Part shown: piece by piece, positions 1-11,627 of the stretch | How positions within the stretch are numbered: the stretch's first letter is position 1 | Layout: every line of letters starts with the position of its first letter | Source of the DNA: Isoetes taiwanensis | Taxonomy: Eukaryota > Streptophyta > Lycopodiopsida > Isoetales > Isoetaceae | Reading direction: 5' to 3' | DNA length: 64,000 nt | Assembly (NCBI GenBank): GCA_021234155.1 | Contig: JAJEKV010000014.1 | Span: 4,605,563 to 4,669,562, forward strand | Notes under the pieces: generated by a model | Seen by the model: only the letters and a program-made list of their open reading frames with translations | What the model was told of the DNA's origin: nothing | Databases searched by the model: none | Translations under genes and position numbers: made by a program

Positions 1-165
1 CACTACCGGATGCAGCGCCATGTCACCCAATTTGAGTTTCGGTGGAAGCAATGGGAACAGCAAATCGTGGAGCCAGGAGTGCCATATGGCACAGTATTTC
101 TGGTAGATGACCCTAATGGAGATGGACCCTTAGGGTTCTCAAATTTCTTCGAAGCGGCTTCCTAA
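1..165 (+). CDS. C-terminal exon of an unidentified protein (partial)
   Basis: An open frame runs from the window edge to a TAA at 163-165, giving 54 residues. They are rich in Gln, Trp and Phe at the start (QFEFRWKQWEQQ) and end in an acidic, Gly/Pro-rich stretch (VDDPNGDGPLGFSNFFEAAS). The frame is open from its first base, so it should be the last exon or the tail of a gene lying to the left. I do not recognise the family. An AATAAA at 555-560 could be its polyadenylation signal, which would give a 3' UTR of about 400 bases. That the segment is coding is inferred from its composition and lack of stops; a chance open frame of this length is possible. Confidence 0.45.
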   Translation, partial: HYRMQRHVTQFEFRWKQWEQQIVEPGVPYGTVFLVDDPNGDGPLGFSNFFEAAS

Positions 166-1925
166 TACAGTGCCGCCATATTCTGTTATCCTCTATTCTC
201 CTTAATTCTGATTGCTATAGACCCACAGAAGCATCTGGCTGTGATCCTCTCCAAGCAGCATTGAGGTCCTTATCTGTTAGAAGACTGAGCTCTTAATCTG
301 TCCTCTTCTTATTTTTGCAAGCATTGTTGCTTATATAAGCACTACATGCATATCTCTCGTTTATGTAAACCGAACTCTGGCAAAATGAACACCTTATGCT
401 TCTTTGGCCAGAAAGAATGCCGCTTGTGTGATGCTAATGGAGCTGGACATATCTCAGGAAGCAAAAAGGAACTGTAATGGTGCTCACCGTTTCTGAAACT
501 CAACAAGAGGACATCTTACAATAAGGTAAATTGGATATTTCAGTTTATATTTTCAATAAACAGGTGCTTTCTCCTTAAAGCTTGATGCTTTGATCATGGA
601 TAACTTGCTCTTTAAAATGGTAACATACTTCTAAACCAGTGGTTTGGATGTTCATGCTAATAGTTCATTGCTGTTCTTTCTTAAACATACATAACTGGTT
701 TCCTTGTTTCGTATTTTCTAAACTAACAGGGCAAAAGGTTACAAAGGCTGATCGGCTATAAACCGAGAGGCTCCATTTGTACCTTTTGGCCCTTCATTCA
801 TTACCAAGCCTATTGCTAATGATTTGATGTGGCTGCAGGTACCGGACCTCTCCTGCTTTTGACGTTGTTTTGTGTTTGTTAGTTGGAGTATTGAAAATGG
901 AAGTGGAGATAAGCTTTTACAACATGCGGTTTGCTAATTTTCTACTGTGGAAGAACCTTCTCCATAAATCATGACATTAAGTTACTCTTCAAAACTTGTA
1001 AAGGTTTAAACAGGTTGGGTATGCTCTACTCTAGTGAAGACATTTTCACATGGTCTCTGTACATTCAAGCCATAGTTTAATCTAGCTGGAAAGGCTTTTT
1101 CTATTGCCATTTCTTGGTTTGCAGCATTACTTGTAGCTGATGTTAAATATTTTCCTCTCAAACATTATGTAAAGCTCGTCCATACATTACTGGATTTATG
1201 AGAATGCCTTCCATTATATAGTCGGTCTAATAAATCATGGCAATGACATACTGATTGGTTGCTGCTAAAATAAGTTATAAAATATTTTTCTTCTTGCAAT
1301 GTTTAATCCCTTGCATGTGCAATTTATTTTTCCAGTGGGCTTTGTCCAGTTTTGTCTTGTCCTGATTTAATGACTCTAATGGTACTTGTCTACATTTGAC
1401 ATTTGAAATACAGTCAATTGGACAGTTTGACTCTTTGGCCTAGATTGTTATATCAACGGACAGAAATTTCTTGGGCTTGTAAAAAGCTAAGTTTATAAAT
1501 AATAGATAATTTGGTTCAAAGGTTATTCTTGACTTATCTACTCACTGGTTTTGGTAATTTTTAGTCCAAAGGTTTTAGAGGCTAAAGGACAATAAGTACC
1601 AGATAATTCTTACGTAAGTTTGAATCTGGGTTGATAATACAATCCTTGGGATTGACCGAGGATTGATGTCAGACCTAGGATTCTAGGTTTGGCTGGGTTT
1701 TTTTTTTTGCTTAAACAGGCAAGTATAATATAGTAACTACACAAATTTGAACGCTTTGCCGATGCGCGGCAGCCCAGAGGCAAATGTTGACCCCACAAAA
1801 TTTAACCCGTGGGGGCATTCCTGAAACGTGAATGTCAGGTGGCGTAATTTCTAACGTGGCATCTCACATGGCATAAAAGAGCTTTTGTCCTATTCTCTCA
1901 CATTGCTTCGCTTCTCTTCGCAACA
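166..1925. other. 3' UTR and intergenic DNA, no gene seen
   Basis: AT-rich sequence with no open frame resembling a protein on either strand. The first 400 bases are probably 3' UTR of the preceding gene. The 62-codon minus frame near 1610-1798 is Ser/Lys/Cys-rich and looks like chance. Confidence 0.4.
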
Positions 1926-1929
1926 GTTC

Positions 1930-2159
1930 GCCTCCGGCCATGGCTATGGCGCCATGAAGGTGATGGATCATTTTGTAGGTTATGATGTTGTAGCTTGATG
2001 TAGGCGGCTTTTGCATTAGTCGTGGAAAAAGATGCTTCTGTTGTCATCTATGTATCTTCTGGCCTTCTGGCTAAGCTCCGGCTATGGCTATGGCGCTTTG
2101 AAGGCGCTGGAGGCTTTAGGTAAGGCGCTGTAGCTGGATGTAAGCGGCTTTTGGATTAT
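1930..2159. repeat. Tandem duplication, two diverged copies of about 90 bp
   Basis: Copy one (about 1930-2019) and copy two (about 2075-2159) both contain the run GGCTATGGCGC, then a GTAGCTTGATGTAGG-like stretch, then GCGGCTTTTG followed by GATTA or CATTA. The copies have diverged by substitutions and small gaps. No coding or transposon signature accompanies them. Confidence 0.6.
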
Positions 2160-2179
2160 GTGTGCAAAACCACGCCTAT

Positions 2180-3890
2180 CTTGCTCTTCTTTATATTCTG
2201 GCTGGCTGTGGCACTGTAAGAGGCAAGATTATTGCATGAAATCGGTTATGTTTAGAATGCTAAGATTTAAAAGGCTTTCTTGGTAAGATTTCAGCATTCT
2301 TTGTTTCTTTTTAAGCTTTGTGATGCTAATGCTTTCCTTTTTTACAGATGCAGGTTGTCTTGGTGTTGTTTTGGCGCCGCAACAGTATAGTAGAAGAAGA
2401 AAAGGAATCTTAGAAGCTCAAGATGATTCTGGCGATGTTAGGGCAGACATGCAAGGTGCTGGACGCTACCATAGCCAATTTTGTGAAGCAAGTTATTGCC
2501 GAGGCTGTGGGTATTGAAAGCACAGATAACAGGAAAGTTCTTCGGTGCAGATGATGAAAAAGCATTTCCAGAAGCTATGATCTTGTCATTTCTATCTTTG
2601 AATATTATATCAAATTTGCCATAATACAATATTTTATTTGAGCTCATTGTCTCCTTGATGGTGTTTATTTGTGACTGTAACTGTAACTTTGGCTTTGAAA
2701 TTTCCACTTAACATTCTGCGAGTTCAAGAATGTCGGATAAAAACTTACAGAATGCCAAGTAAAAATGCTCAGCTTTTAGAATGTAGAGTAAAAATGTCCA
2801 GAATTGCTAGCAAAATAAAGATTGAGTTTGAAGGTCAAGATTCCCTAAAAGAATATAGTCCACGTGGCAGCATAGGATTGGACTAGAGGTCAGAAATTGC
2901 ATTCTTGCGCCCACAAGCAGACACTTTCTTGGCCCTCATCGAAAAAAATAGGATCTCCGACAGTCTTGCCATCTCTGCGCCAGTTTCTCAAATGCTGCTA
3001 GAGGTTTCCTAGGACTTACCCAATTTGAGGTAAATTTATTGTGTTGTTCTTTTTCTTTTTGCTTTCAAACAGATAGACCTAATTTTTTTGCAGGTGAGCC
3101 CCTGATGCTTGCATCCAAAAAAGTAAGCGCCCATGCTTCTGGCAGAATTAGCGATCCCGAATTCTGCACAAATTAAATAAATGGTAAATTTTTTTGCTTC
3201 TGTTTTCGTGTTGCTGAGCTCAAATCCGGCAAAAAAGCTCATAGGTTGTGGTATTGAAACCGGTTTTGGTGGTTGCATTGTGGATTAGAGCTTCATATTT
3301 TGCGTAAGAACTGCACTCAGCTCTTGGTATAGAATTTATGGGTTCTTAAAAAACCCTTCGATTTCTCCGTATATAGCAGTGCTTGGCGACTATCTTATTT
3401 GTGGGAGGATGCTGCAGAGTACCCTGGCTGCTATGGATTTATGCCCTCATTCTTTTACTCTTCTATTTCACCATCGTTGCATTAGCTGCACATTTTTTTA
3501 TTTGATTGTACTATCGATTTCCTTTGGCCATTTTGGTTCCATTGTCTTGCACCTTCAACAGTAATTTCAATTCACTGTCCTCATGAAACTTTTGAATCTC
3601 TCTAATTCTTTAGATTTTGCTTGGATCTTTTATCTCAGTTATGAATTTATGGTTTGTGGGGGATGGATCTATGACGTCATAATGATTTGCGGGGATGGAT
3701 CTATGATGCCATGGCTGTAATTAAGGCGGATTTTGCTCTCTTCTATCTGGAGGCCCCACTATCCAGACAAAGTTGATGATAAGAGAAAAAATGGATTTAA
3801 CACAGGGTTTGAGACTAGTTGAATCAACTTCTCTTTGCTAATGAATATTGATTTGTGGATAGAAAACAACAAATGGTTAAATTTGTAATG
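2180..3890. other. Intergenic DNA with short internal repeats
   Basis: No gene recognised. Around 2725-2820 there are three or four imperfect copies of a unit beginning AGAATG and containing GTAAAAATG. At 3660-3720 the phrase GGGGATGGATCTATGA occurs twice. The open frames here (2320-2517, 2438-2707, 3036-3278) show no motif and are probably chance. Confidence 0.4.
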
Positions 3891-3899
3891 TTTTTAGGG

Positions 3900-5100
3900 A
3901 ATAATGAATGCAAATAATGTTATAATTATTTCGTTTGGTATTTGGGGACAGTATGTCACGCATGGTTTTGCCTAGATTTCGCGGTGTATTGTATGCAAAA
4001 TCGTAGTTGAAGTGTATATTTTGAGTGATTTGAGCTGCTTGTTGGCTAGTGAAATGAGCATTCCAAAATCGGCTCTGGGATGGAATTTTTTTTTTTTTTG
4101 TGCTATGCATGGTATAAGAATGGAAGGATAAGAATGGACGCCTCTTTCTTCTTTCGGCAGGGGCGGCAAGGGATCCGGGTGGGGCGGCCTTCCAGTCAGA
4201 CTTTCCGGCTGAAGCTGCTTCACTTCTTGAAATTAGGGGCCGGGCTGAAGAGTATATAGGGCTGCTGATAATACAGGAGCGGCCTTGCTGCTGGTGATAA
4301 TATAGGGCTGTAATGGCTATTGGCAAGGCAAGGCACAGGCACAGTCTGGTTTGGCGGCAGTCTGGTTTGTAAAGAGGTGAGGTGGACTGTGGATCGGCTT
4401 GTTGTTGGTGATTCCGGCTCTAAATGCTAGAATGATTACACAGACCCTGACTTCCTCAACGCGTCTTTTCTCTTCTTCGACGAAAATGGTGACCCTGTTA
4501 CAGTTTATGTCAGAGATGCTTTGACAGCCGAAGCTTTGGGGTATAAATATCAGCCCATGCCCACCCATTGGACCTCTGAAAAGGCCGCAGAATCTGCAGC
4601 TTCATCTTCTACCAAATCCAAGCTCAAAGCTAGCAAAAGCTAGAATGATCCGAGTTGAAGAAGTTGCGATTTTCTTTCTGTGTGGGGCTCTGCACAATCT
4701 TATGGCCGAATCTCATGGCCTTGGCTCCGGCTGCTTCATGCTGGTTCCGACAGTTCATGCTGGTTCATGCAGAGGCGCGCCTTCACTTTTTTTTTTCTTC
4801 TAACCATGTGTAGCGTTTGGACTATTGGAAGTGGCAGGCGAATTGAGAGGAAAAAATTAATGGCTTTTGATTTGGCATATATAGAACACAGAATATTCCA
4901 TTGATCAATGGTTAGAAATAATGTTCTAATTATTTCATTTGGTATTTGGGGGCGGTATTTCTGGCATGGTTGTGCCAAGATTTTGCCCCTGTATTGTATG
5001 CGAAAACGTAGTTAAAGTGCATTTTTTAGTTGATTTGAGCTGCTTGTTGGCCCAGAAAGGTAGATGTTCCAAATTGGGCTGTGGGCATGTGTTTCTTGGC
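3900..5100. repeat. Pair of diverged direct repeats (3900-4085 and 4915-5100)
   Basis: Both copies run through AATAATGTT-TAATTATTTC, TTTGGTATTTGGGG, GTATTGTATGC and GTTGATTTGAGCTGCTTG in the same order and orientation, about 1.0 kb apart. They could be the ends of a small non-autonomous element or a segmental duplication. I see no primer-binding site or polypurine tract next to them, so I do not call them LTRs. The DNA between them includes a short CAAGGCA-rich and (A)n/(T)n tract and no gene. Confidence 0.6.
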
Positions 5101-5169
5101 ATTTCTAGGCGATAGAAGGCACATGGGCATTCTGTTGGGCAGACACGTGTGGATGGCATGCCATTATTG

Positions 5170-5355
5170 TTGATGGGCAGATGGCTGAATCCGGTTGCTA
5201 TGAGGGCTGAATCAGGTTGAATCCGGTTGCTATGAGGGCTGAATCCGGTTGAATCCGGTTGTCTGCGGCATTATTGTTGTTGTCTGCGGCATAGGCAGAT
5301 GGCTGAATCCGGTTGCTATGAGGGCTGAATCCGGTTGAATCTGGTTGCTATGAGG
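5170..5355 (+). repeat. Minisatellite, GAATCCGGTTGCTATGAGGG units
   Basis: The array is made of repeated CTGAATCCGGTTG, TGCTATGAGG and GTCTGCGGCAT blocks in several orders. At least five copies of GGTTGAAT or GAATCCGGTTG lie within 185 bp. Higher-order shuffling of three sub-units suggests unequal exchange. Confidence 0.75.
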
Positions 5356-6850
5356 ACGATACAGGGGCGGCTTGTTGAGGGCCCGGGGGGTGCACCTCTA
5401 TATATGGACAGATGGCATCTGCGATCGAGGGGTCATAGAAAAACCCCTGTATACGGCTTTTGGAGTAGAAAAACCCATACCATACGGTTTTTCGAACTAA
5501 CATACAATATAGCCCCTATCCGTAGATTTACGATTGATTGTGCCAAATTATATAATCCCTTTCCGACTTTGTACCTTTTGTCATGCCAGCAACTTTGTGG
5601 GAGATGGTTTATTCTTGTTATTGTTTACATCACGATTTTCACTATGATATGAACCAGTTGAAGTCCAACCTCCGCTGGCCTCAAGGGTTATTTCTATTGC
5701 TTGAGGTAAATGTTAACCTCTAAAAACCAGCTTAAAGTAAAAAGACGCTAGTGGTTAGACATTAAAACTCGTTACATGAGTGGCCGATCATATAACTCTG
5801 AACAAATTGTCATTTACTTTTGCTAATTTTTGTCCAATTTTATTGCCACTGCCTACGGCCAATATTCATGCCAAATTCAGTAGGTTCTATTCATATGCCT
5901 AAATTTGCAGTGCCCAATTTTACTTTGGTGGTTATCTTCTTAATAGAAGGATCTAACAATATCTTTAGTGGCAAAAAATAGCTCCTATGTGATTCAACTA
6001 GTTGGCTACTTGCAACCATGACTTATGAATGCACCTACTACCACCTCTCAACCTTGGCTATAGATCCACGATTGCATGTAATTCCCATGGATGGCCTCCA
6101 TGCAACGTCAAAAAATAATATCTAAGCCCTAGGACAACTCAAAAAACTTAGCAAAATAGGCTAATACCCAATTCAAGATTTAGCATTAGCCAACCTGTTT
6201 ATTTATCTGAATTGCCCTATTTCATTTCTCTTCCTAAATAGCTTATCAATTTCTAAATTGATTAAACACATTCACATCATTTATCTAAATCTATGTGTTC
6301 ATCACCTTCAATACACCAAGGGTAGTTCAAAAATCACAATATAGTTTTATTTCCAACAGCTGCCACCTTCTTGGGAGACTTGAGAATCAGTAAAGGCCAT
6401 TCATTTGCTTTTGCAAAGGCATGAGATTTCAAGGCAAACACATCTTGTTCTCTCATCTCCCCATCTAGTGCACTTAGAAAAAAAAGAGAACAAGGTAGAA
6501 AAAGAAGCAAAGCACATTCAATATAAGCATGCTAACTTAATGCCACTAGTAACGCATTGTTCAAGTTGAGACTTTGGCTTCTGCCATTAGTTATGATAAT
6601 TCTGTTCTGTACAGATATTGAGCCACAGGCAAGTCCTAAACTGTTATATACATCCTCCTTTATTTCACGCTCAGGCACAAGCTAATTGAGGTTGTGCTTT
6701 TCGCTTGGCCTTAGACACCACGTTTTCACCATATGGAAACCAAGCTTTGATATTGCTTAGCAAGAATCTCAATATGCTACTCACTGGATCTTGCAGACCT
6801 TCACCATTTGCGGCAGTACCTTGATGCTTGCTTCATTTGTAAACTTTGGG
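5356..6850. other. Intergenic DNA, no gene seen
   Basis: The frame at 5335-5652 starts inside the minisatellite and carries no motif. The rest is AT-rich, with frequent stops in all frames and no repeat structure visible by eye. Confidence 0.4.
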
Positions 6851-6974
6851 ATCCGAGCGCCATAAAACAGGTTAAAATGGGACATTACAAGCAACAGATC
6901 AATCCCATGTTAACACAAGGTCCACAACACTACTTGTGTATACATCTGCCCATGAAGAAGCGCAGACTGATACC

Positions 6975-7425
6975 CTAGATTTGAATGGCGTTGCATCGCC
7001 TACGCAGTGAGACATGTAGATGGACTTGTGAGGCACGTGAGGACATGATTTGTCAATATTGTCAACAGGGAACTATTGAGGATGAAACCCATATCCTTCA
7101 GAGCTGTCATATGGCTATATCTGAGCACAATATGTTCACTTAGTCCCACCTAATCAGCCACTACATGTGCATCTAGACATGGCCTGTATGGGCTCACTCG
7201 GATCATATGTTCAAGAGATCATACATCATTGTACAAGTTTGTATAGTTTGCCAACATAACTATTACTGCCACGGTTTTTCCCCCGAAAAACCTTCAGGGC
7301 AGGGGTTTTTAATTATGACAATAATACACTTGTTGTTTTCTTTATCTGGATCCCATAGGCCAATTGGTCTCTGTGAACGATAAAATACATCCAATTCAAT
7401 TCAATTTAATGTGAATTAGTACTTT
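6975..7425 (+). pseudogene. 3' end of a non-LTR retrotransposon (LINE) remnant
   Basis: From 6984 a frame reads MALHRLRSETCRW, then about 17 residues later CQYCQQGTIEDETHILQSC, ending in a stop at about 7140. The pattern HRLR-E-(G/C)-R-W followed by C-x2-C-x9-H-x4-C and an E-D-E-x-H block is the known C-terminal zinc-finger region of many non-LTR retrotransposon ORF2 proteins. A further in-frame-like stretch (MGSLGSYVQEII) follows at about 7180. The presumed 3' UTR carries a palindromic CGGTTTTTCCCCCGAAAAAC and ends near CAATTCAATTCAATTT at about 7410. No polymerase domain lies upstream, so the copy is strongly 5'-truncated. I cannot assign a clade. Confidence 0.5.
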
Positions 7426-7689
7426 CTCTAACTACTTAACTACCTTTGAAAATTTCCTATTTCTTTTGGGCCAACCATTTGTCATTTTGTGCCATTTTCT
7501 TTGCAGGTTCCCTGTTGAATGATTCCCCATTTAATTTTCACTTGTAAAATAGGGCTCATGAATAATTTTGAGCTCAAATTTATTAGAAGGTTTCTTTTGA
7601 CTCTATCTTCATAATTAACTTACCCTAACAACTAGATCTAACTTGCTAACGACCTTCTAATGGTGTGGGGAAAAAATTCTTCCACTTTT

Positions 7690-8247
7690 CGAGGTTCATA
7701 ATTGGGATTTACCAATAAATTTTCTACTGGGCTAGTTAGCTACTTAGGGTAATGGCTAGTGCTTGATCTTGGTCATCCAAGATCATTGCCCTGATATTAT
7801 CGCGATGCTCCTTGCACTATATACCACAGCTTGCTGTAGACATTGAAGGACCTTCCCCATCCAATGGCTACCCATCGTATAGGCCCTCCGTCTAACTCAT
7901 GGGGATGGCTAGACAGATGGGAAGAGGACATGGAGGCATCATTCCATCCCATCCTCTATGGGCTTCTACATGAATGGAAGCAAAACATATGAACATTAGC
8001 ACTATAAATAACATAGCAACAATACTACCTCAAAAATTAGTGAGAATCCACCCAACCATAATACATCATGAACATCAAATACATCAAAAGGAGGCTCCTA
8101 TCGGGGCTCAAACTTAAGAGAGAGTTAACTGACGGTTGGGGTCTCCAAATAGAACATGATGAGTTATGGCAATGACTTGGGCTGGCAATAGACAATGGCT
8201 AGGTTTGGCCACTCCATCCACCCCTCCTGTGCATACTTTGCAGATAG
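7690..8247 (-). mobile_element. Old truncated LTR plus leader, same family as the 44-58 kb elements
   Basis: Read on the minus strand, this matches the LTR end and 5' leader of the family described at 47530-49022 and 56146-57667. The shared blocks include CACTCCATCCACCCCTCCTG, CATACTTTGCAGATAG (CACACTTTGC there) and ACTGACGG. To the left of the LTR edge (about 7800) lies a degraded primer-binding site (plus strand CCCTGATATTAT) and leader sequence with the AAGATCAT block. The match stops at 8247, at the left edge of the DIRS-like element. The copy is much more diverged than the 44-58 kb copies, so the insertion is older. Confidence 0.7.
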
Positions 8248-8545
8248 AGGTTGAGTTTTCTTCGTTTTACTGTCTATGTATCGGGCTATTCATCATTCTG
8301 TACTCCTTGGAGGATTGCATAACTGTGGGCTGCATTTATACATTGTACGCATTAACATGGTTTGTTTTTCTTCTTGCTGTTGTCGTTCTCATTGGCATGC
8401 CGGGGCGCCTTCTTAGACTCGTCATCGTGGAGGGCTTGACTTGTTGTTTTGGGGGCGACTTTTTTCCCCGTCTCGTGGCTGGCGTGCTTTTTTTTCCATT
8501 GTTTTTGTTCTCTAATGTACTTCCTTTTTTCAGGTCACTGAGCTG

Positions 8546-9606
8546 ATGCCGTCCATAGCGAGCACTTCTAGCTCTTCTCCCTCGGCTTCGCTTTCTCCCC
8601 CACGGCTCGCTCGCGCTGCTGGTTCTCGTCGTCAACGCGAAGCTTCCCTCTCGCTTGAACCGGACTCTTCGGACGCCAGTTCCTTTTCTCCCCCTGCCTC
8701 TCCTGCTTCCGTTTCGTCTATTTTCTCGTTTTGGTCCCCCTCAGCCTTTGCTGCTCCTTTCTCTTCTCTCGCCGGTGCCGCCGCTCCTTCTTCTTCCACT
8801 CAGATGGCTCCTCTTTTCTCTTCTCTGCCGCACGCATCTTCCGCCTCGGCCTTGCCCGTTTCTTCCGCTCCAGTTTCTCCTGAGTATACCCAGTTACTGC
8901 ATGAGCTTCAATAGCAGCGGGCCACACTCCAGGCACTCCAAACATCGATGACCCAGCAGTTGTCAGTTTAGACCCAACTTGAGCATCTCCAACAGGACAT
9001 TCGAGAATGAGCCGCTCGCCCTACACCTTCTTTTGACCGCGACTCCATGCGACATTACTACGAGTTTGCGTCTGCTATGGACACTCGATTTCGATGGATT
9101 CATGGCCGTCTTGCTATGTTGGGGGTCGCCATTCCGGACGATGTGCTGCAGATGGTGGAAGAAGGTAAGCGTTTGGCGGGTCAAGAGATGAAATTTGTCC
9201 TTATTGCTGATCAACATGGATACGACGTCGCTTTGCAATTTAGCGAGTCCCCTAGTTTGAACTTTTCTTCGGACGAATCCAAACGCTGCATCAGGCTAAA
9301 AAATGCGCCCAAGAGAAGCGCCTATCTCGTGCTTGCACTTCGCCGTACCCTGCATCTGCCACTTTTTCTTCTTCTGCTTCTTCTCCTGCCAATCCCTCCG
9401 CCCTTCGCTGTACTTTTTGTGGTCGTTTTCGACACACTGCCGAAAATTGTTTTCGTCGCCAATTCTTTCATAACGTCGTTCCTCCTTTTTCTCCACCATT
9501 TCCTCAATCTGTACCTCTCAACCCCACTCCTTTGATGGCTTTTCCTCCGCAGCCACATCATCTGGCCCTTCCTCCACCTGCCTTGCCTCAGCCTTGGTCT
9601 TCTTGA
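8546..9606 (+). pseudogene. gag-like protein of the DIRS-like element, with CCHC zinc knuckle
   Basis: The frame opens at an ATG at 8546 with about 110 residues very rich in Ser, Pro and Ala, typical of a disordered Gag N-terminus. A helical stretch follows (HGRLAMLGVAIPDDVLQMVE, about 9107-9166). After a frame change near 9245-9290, a basic and Ser/Pro-rich region carries the knuckle CTFCGRFRHTAENC at 9409-9450, an exact C-x2-C-x4-H-x4-C. The frame ends in a Pro-rich tail with TGA at 9604-9606. Three in-frame stops at 8912, about 8969 and about 9008 each differ by one C-to-T change from CAG, CAG and CGA. The ATG lies 12 bases after a polypyrimidine-CAG run resembling a splice acceptor. Function (RNA binding, particle formation) is by family analogy. 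Confidence 0.75.
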
Positions 9607-9692
9607 GCCGTTTTAGTTGTTTTTCACTATGTGTTGTATTTACTTTTGATCATTAATAAAGGATATTATTTTCTGACGGGTCTCTTTTTGCA

Positions 9693-11627
9693 GATTGCCA
9701 AATTTTTACCTCTCATTTACCCTATCTCTGCTTTGATCCTGTGGCTCTCGATTCCTACTATGCTACCTTATCTGTGCGTGGGCGTCTCCTTGCGTCTTTA
9801 CCTTTTTGGCGCTCTATCTCTGCCAATCCTCTTGTCTTGTCTTGGATCCAGTATGGTTATGCTTTTCCTTGGGCCCAGGGACCTCCACCTCAACCATTTC
9901 TTCGCCCAAATCTTTCCTCTCTGTCGTCGCATATTCCTTTTGCCCGTTCTGCCATTCAAGACCTTTTGCGTTCTGGTGTTGTTATGCAGGTCCCATCTTG
10001 TCCCTTTTTCTGCTCACCCCTTGGCGTTGTGCCCAAAGGCGACCACAAGTTTTGCTTGATTCTAGACTTATGCTACCTTAACTCTTTTTTTGTCCGTTCC
10101 TTCTTTTCGTTACGAGTCGCTTTCTGATGCTTTGGCTGTCCTTCAACCCCAGGATTTTCTCTTTACGTTGGATCTGAAATCCGGTTACCATCATGTTCCC
10201 ATTTGGCCTCCTCATCATACTTTTTTGGGTTTTCAGTATGACTACCATTTTTTTGTCTTCACTATGCTACCTTTTGGCCTGGCCTCTGCTCCTTTTGTCT
10301 TTACCAAATTGATGCGCCCGTTAGTCCGCCATTGGCGAGCGGCCGATATTCGTTGCACCCCTTATATGGATGATTTCCTTTTTAACACTCAGCATGACCC
10401 TAGTTTTCTTCAACATCGCATCATTTCTGATTTGCAATCTGCTGGTTTTCTCATTGTTTGGCCTAAATGTCGTCTGCGTTTGTCACACCGTGCTATTTTC
10501 CTCGGGTTTCTCCTTGATGCTTCTGCTATGGTTATTTGCCTATCTTCCAAGAAATTAGCCAAGTTTTTTCACCTCTCCTCTTCGCTTCTTTCCTCTTCTC
10601 ATCTTACATCACGTCATCTTGCCAAATTCTTGGGTTTTCTCCAGTCCCTTCGCATTGTTTTCGGTTCCCTTGTCTCCGCTTTAACCTTCTTTTCTTATCG
10701 CCTTATTCAACCTTGTCACTGGGATGCTCCTATTTCTTTATCCTCGTTAGCCCGCATGGAAATTGTATTATGGGAATCCGTCGCCTCTTCTTTGAGTTTT
10801 CACCATATCTCCCCACCCCGACGTCCTTCTGCCGTCCTTGGTTTCGGCCTTGATTCATTTGGTTTTGGGGGATAGCTCCTTCTCCGGTCGAGAACCACTT
10901 GGATTTTGTTGGCATTTTTTCCGAGTCGGAACTTTCTCATTCTTCCACTTGGCGCGAACTCTTAGCTTTCTATCAAGTTTTGCGCTCGGCCTTGCCTTTT
11001 CTCCATGCTCGCCTGGTCACTGTTCGTGGGGATAATTTGAATGTTGCCACCATTCTCCAAAAAGGGGGTTCCTCTTCGCCTGATATTCATTTTCTCACCT
11101 TAGAGATCTTCCTACTTTGTTTTCACTTTTCCATCTCCTTGGAGCACATGCGGATTCCGGCTCCCAAAACGAGTGGGCCGATTATCTTTCTCGCCTTCCT
11201 CAATCTGATGAGTTTGCCCTTGCCCCGTGGTGTTTTTGCTATATTGATTCTTTGTGGGGCCCGCATCATGTTGATCGTTTTGCCTCTCCCCTTAACCACA
11301 AGCTCCCCGTTTATAATACTCGGTTCGCATATTCGCACCGCATTCCCCCTGATGCTTTTACTTATGATTGGCACCTTTTAACAATTTTTGTTTTCCTCCG
11401 CCCCCCTTAGTTCCCCGCGTTCTACACCATGCGGCCGCATGTCATGTTCGTATTACACTGGTGATTCTTCATTGGCCTTCTGCACCATGGTGGCCCTTGC
11501 TCTGGACGGGATTGGCGTGGGCGTCTTATGTTTTTTGATGCATTTTCGTTGGCTTTATTGCCCCATATATCGGCAACATTTGCAGGGTGTCGGCGTCATG
11601 TAGCTCTTTATATTTTTCTTTGTCAAT
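9693..11627 (+). pseudogene. Reverse transcriptase-RNase H of the DIRS-like element
   Basis: RT motifs appear in order: a GVVPKGDHKFCLILDL block (about 10023-10070), TLDLKSGYHHVPI (about 10165), LPFGLASAPFVFTKLM (about 10270), the catalytic PYMDDFLF (about 10357) and an LGFLLDASAM block (about 10500). RNase H follows with a D-S-F-G-F-G-G core (about 10848), a conserved E in the SHSSTWREL segment (about 10938), VRGDNLNVATILQKGG (about 11022) and NEWADYLSR (about 11170). Downstream, HHVDRFASPLNHKLPVYNTR (from about 11263), then NNFCFPPP and LVILHWPSAPWW match the connector after RNase H that is characteristic of DIRS/Ngaro-type elements. The frame changes at about 10075, 10873, 11155 and 11377 and there is a stop at 10873, so the protein is broken. 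The assignment rests on motif order rather than on a search. Confidence 0.85.

Noticed and set aside
3900..5100. The 1-kb-apart direct repeats as LTRs of an element
   Set aside because: No TG...CA ends, primer-binding site, purine tract or target duplication were found.
9296..9561. Arg/Lys-rich minus-strand frames over the DIRS gag
   Set aside because: They are shadows of the pyrimidine-rich plus-strand coding sequence.
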